The translations under genes and the position numbers were made by a program. Below, piece by piece: positions 36,870 to 38,751 of a stretch of 38,751 nt of DNA. Position 1 is the first letter of the stretch; every line of letters begins with the position of its first letter. This DNA is from an uncultured Candidatus Actinomarina sp. (lineage in GTDB: Bacteria > Actinomycetota > Acidimicrobiia > Actinomarinales > Actinomarinaceae), in assembly GCA_902627635.1 (NCBI GenBank), contig CACOKA010000006.1:1-38751 (forward strand), given 5' to 3'. Below the pieces are notes generated by a model that was given only the letters and a program-made list of their open reading frames with translations, searched no databases and had not been told where the DNA came from.

Positions 36870-38751
36870 GTGCCAAAAAAAGATTCAAAAAGCTATGATT
36901 CTAAAGACATAAAGGTCTTAGAAGGTCTAGAAGCGGTAAGAAAAAGACCAGCAATGTATATTGGTTCGACCGGACCAAACGGCCTCCACCATCTAATTTG
37001 GGAAGTTGTGGACAACTCTGTTGATGAGGCAATGGCGGGAAGGTGTACTCAAATTGATGTAATGCTTGAAAAAAACGGCTCAGTCACAGTAAAAGATAAT
37101 GGAAGCGGAATACCCGTAAAGCCCCACCCTAAAACAAAAAAATCTGCCCTAACAACCGTCTTAACAACACTACATGCTGGAGGAAAGTTTGAGTCAGGAG
37201 CCTACACAGTAAGCGGCGGTCTACATGGAGTTGGTATTTCGGTAGTAAACGCACTTTCTGTTTTTGTGAAGGTTGAAGTAGAAAGGGACGGACATGTATG
37301 GAATCAAAATTTTGATTACGGAAAGCCCACTTCAAAAATTAAAAAAGGAAAAGCTTCCAAAAAAACAGGAACAAAAATAAACTTCTTGGCTGATCCAGAA
37401 ATATTTGATGAAACACAGGTTTTCGAATACAACATTGTTTCGGAAAGATTGAGACAAACAGCATTTTTAAACAAAGGCCTCAAGATTAACCTAACTGACA
37501 ACAGAGTAAAACCAGCAACAAAAGAACAGTTCTTTTATAAAGGTGGTTTAGTTGATTTTGTTGATTATTTAAATGAGGGGTTTGAGGTTCTTCATGAAAA
37601 AACAATTTCATTTTCAGATCAAAGTAAGGACTCAGAAATAGAAGTTGCAATGCAGTGGAAAAACGAAGACGACGTAAATATAAAAAGCTTTGCAAACAAC
37701 ATACATACTCTTGAAGGAGGGACTCACGAAGAAGGTCTTAGAACAGCAGTTACTAAAGCAATAAACGATTTTGCTAAATCTAGAAACCTTCACTCTGATA
37801 TTTCTTTAACAGGCGATGATATAAGAGAAGGCTTAACAGGTGTTGTTTCTGTAAGGGTGAAAGAACCACAATTTGAAGGCCAAACAAAAACAAAACTTGG
37901 GAACACCGAAATGAAATCTAAAGTACAAGTATTAGTAAACCAAGAATTTCCAAAATGGCTTTCAAAAAATACAAAAGAAGGACGAGCTATTGTCGAGAGG
38001 TGCGCTATTGCGGCAAAAGCAAGAATGAGTGCAAAGAAAGCAAGAGAGCTTACTAAAAGAAAAAGCATACTTGAAACATCAGGCCTTCCAGGAAAGCTGG
38101 CAGACTGTTCTTCAACAGATCCATCAGAAAGTGAATTATTTATTGTAGAGGGAGATTCCGCTGCTGGTCCCGCCAAGCAAGCAAGAGACTCAAGAACGCA
38201 AGCAATTCTTCCAATTAGAGGAAAAATTATTAATGTTCAAAAAGTTACAGAGAACAGAGCTTTACAAAATGAAGAAATAAGTTCTCTTATCAAGGCAATC
38301 GGAACAGGAATAAAAGCCGAATATAACGGAGAAGAATCAAGGTACGACAAAATTATATTTTTAACAGATGCAGACGTTGATGGTGCCCATATTAGAACCT
38401 TGTTGTTAACATTCTTCTTTAAATTTATGCCCGGACTCATTAAAGAAGGAAAGGTTTGGATCTCCGAACCTCCACTTTATAGAGCTAAGTCTTCTGGTTC
38501 AATAAATTATTTGAAAGACGATCAAGCCCTTGAAAATTTTAAAAAAGAAAACAAAAATAAGAAATTTGATATCAGCAGATTCAAAGGTCTTGGAGAAATG
38601 AACGCAGGAGAGCTTTGGGACACTGCAATGAATCCAGAAAGTAGAACTCTTATAAAAGTAAGCATTGCTGATGGAAAGGCAGCTGAAGCTAGAGCAGCAA
38701 ACATGTTTGAAATACTAATGGGTAACGACGTTGCAAAAAGAAAGACTTTCA
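36870..38751 (+). CDS. gyrB: DNA gyrase subunit B (3' end cut off by window)
   Basis: The gene starts at GTG 36870 with GGAG 5 bases upstream and is open to the last base, giving 627 codons. The GHKL ATPase domain shows VRKRPAMYIGSTG, EVVDNSVDEAMAG and KDNGSGIPV, then the ATP lid with GLHGVGISVVNALS. The TOPRIM domain has LFIVEGDSAAGPAK (as ELFIVEGDSAAG), followed by DADVDGAHIRT, IKRFKGLGEMN-type motif (SRFKGLGEMNAGELWDT) and LMGNDVAKRKTF. Only about ten residues are missing at the end. With GyrA it introduces negative supercoils. Confidence 0.96.
   Translation, partial: MPKKDSKSYDSKDIKVLEGLEAVRKRPAMYIGSTGPNGLHHLIWEVVDNSVDEAMAGRCTQIDVMLEKNGSVTVKDNGSGIPVKPHPKTKKSALTTVLTTLHAGGKFESGAYTVSGGLHGVGISVVNALSVFVKVEVERDGHVWNQNFDYGKPTSKIKKGKASKKTGTKINFLADPEIFDETQVFEYNIVSERLRQTAFLNKGLKINLTDNRVKPATKEQFFYKGGLVDFVDYLNEGFEVLHEKTISFSDQSKDSEIEVAMQWKNEDDVNIKSFANNIHTLEGGTHEEGLRTAVTKAINDFAKSRNLHSDISLTGDDIREGLTGVVSVRVKEPQFEGQTKTKLGNTEMKSKVQVLVNQEFPKWLSKNTKEGRAIVERCAIAAKARMSAKKARELTKRKSILETSGLPGKLADCSSTDPSESELFIVEGDSAAGPAKQARDSRTQAILPIRGKIINVQKVTENRALQNEEISSLIKAIGTGIKAEYNGEESRYDKIIFLTDADVDGAHIRTLLLTFFFKFMPGLIKEGKVWISEPPLYRAKSSGSINYLKDDQALENFKKENKNKKFDISRFKGLGEMNAGELWDTAMNPESRTLIKVSIADGKAAEARAANMFEILMGNDVAKRKTF

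Noticed and set aside
36870-38751. gyrB as a truncated pseudogene
   Set aside because: The frame is intact and only leaves the window; minus-strand ORFs over it are shadows.
1-38751. tRNA, rRNA, insertion sequences, prophage genes
   Set aside because: I looked for their typical motifs and saw none.

Overview
The window (about one third G+C by eye) is the chromosomal replication-origin neighbourhood of a low-GC actinobacterium. From position 24612 rightwards the gene order matches the classical actinobacterial oriC arrangement: pcnA, Nudix, (GNAT), (small membrane protein), trxB, cwlM-like, parB, parA, rsmG, jag, yidC, yidD, rnpA, rpmH, then oriC, dnaA, dnaN, DUF721 and gyrB. The low GC content, compact spacing, F420/PPOX-type oxidoreductase, Rv1086-like cis-prenyltransferase and many apparently leaderless promoters would fit a streamlined marine lineage such as Ca. 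Actinomarinales. That placement is inference; I could not run a search.

Layout. 1-5214: a truncated histidine phosphatase, two PlsC-like acyltransferases, an unrecognised membrane protein, an APC permease, a promoter followed by a structured RNA leader, and an SRPBCC protein. 5215-10257 (minus strand): a PPOX-fold flavoprotein, an acyltransferase-3 protein, and a tight six-gene cluster in which three six-helix membrane proteins alternate with three ABM-like alpha/beta-barrel proteins. I recognise no described system there. 10316-15008: an M20 dipeptidase and an FtsX/MacB-type ABC exporter. 15052-15180 (plus strand): a complete tryptophan attenuator (Trp-rich leader peptide, three competing hairpins, intrinsic terminator) with no biosynthetic gene behind it. 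15210-18882: a zinc-uptake operon (znuA-znuC-znuB plus a 2H phosphoesterase) divergent from a zur-type regulator, with two palindromic Zur/Fur-like boxes between them. 18888-24068: an unannotated 58-residue ORF, a large membrane protein, and a four-gene operon pepP, cis-prenyltransferase, small membrane protein, M48 protease. 24114-24575: argR with its own operator.

Origin region. rpmH, rnpA, yidD, yidC, jag, rsmG, parA and parB form one minus-strand operon with nearly every junction overlapping; a perfect parS site lies inside rsmG. The 271-bp rpmH-dnaA gap holds an AT-rich segment and two 18-bp direct repeats at a 20-bp period, but I see no consensus DnaA box. The DnaA DNA-binding domain departs from the usual GGRDHTTV signature. 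recF is absent between dnaN and DUF721.

The most interesting items are the orphan Trp attenuator, the membrane/ABM-domain operon, the divergent DnaA/oriC pair, the structured leader at 4600-4664 and the 58-residue ORF at 18888-19064. No rRNA, tRNA, CRISPR array, insertion sequence or prophage was seen.
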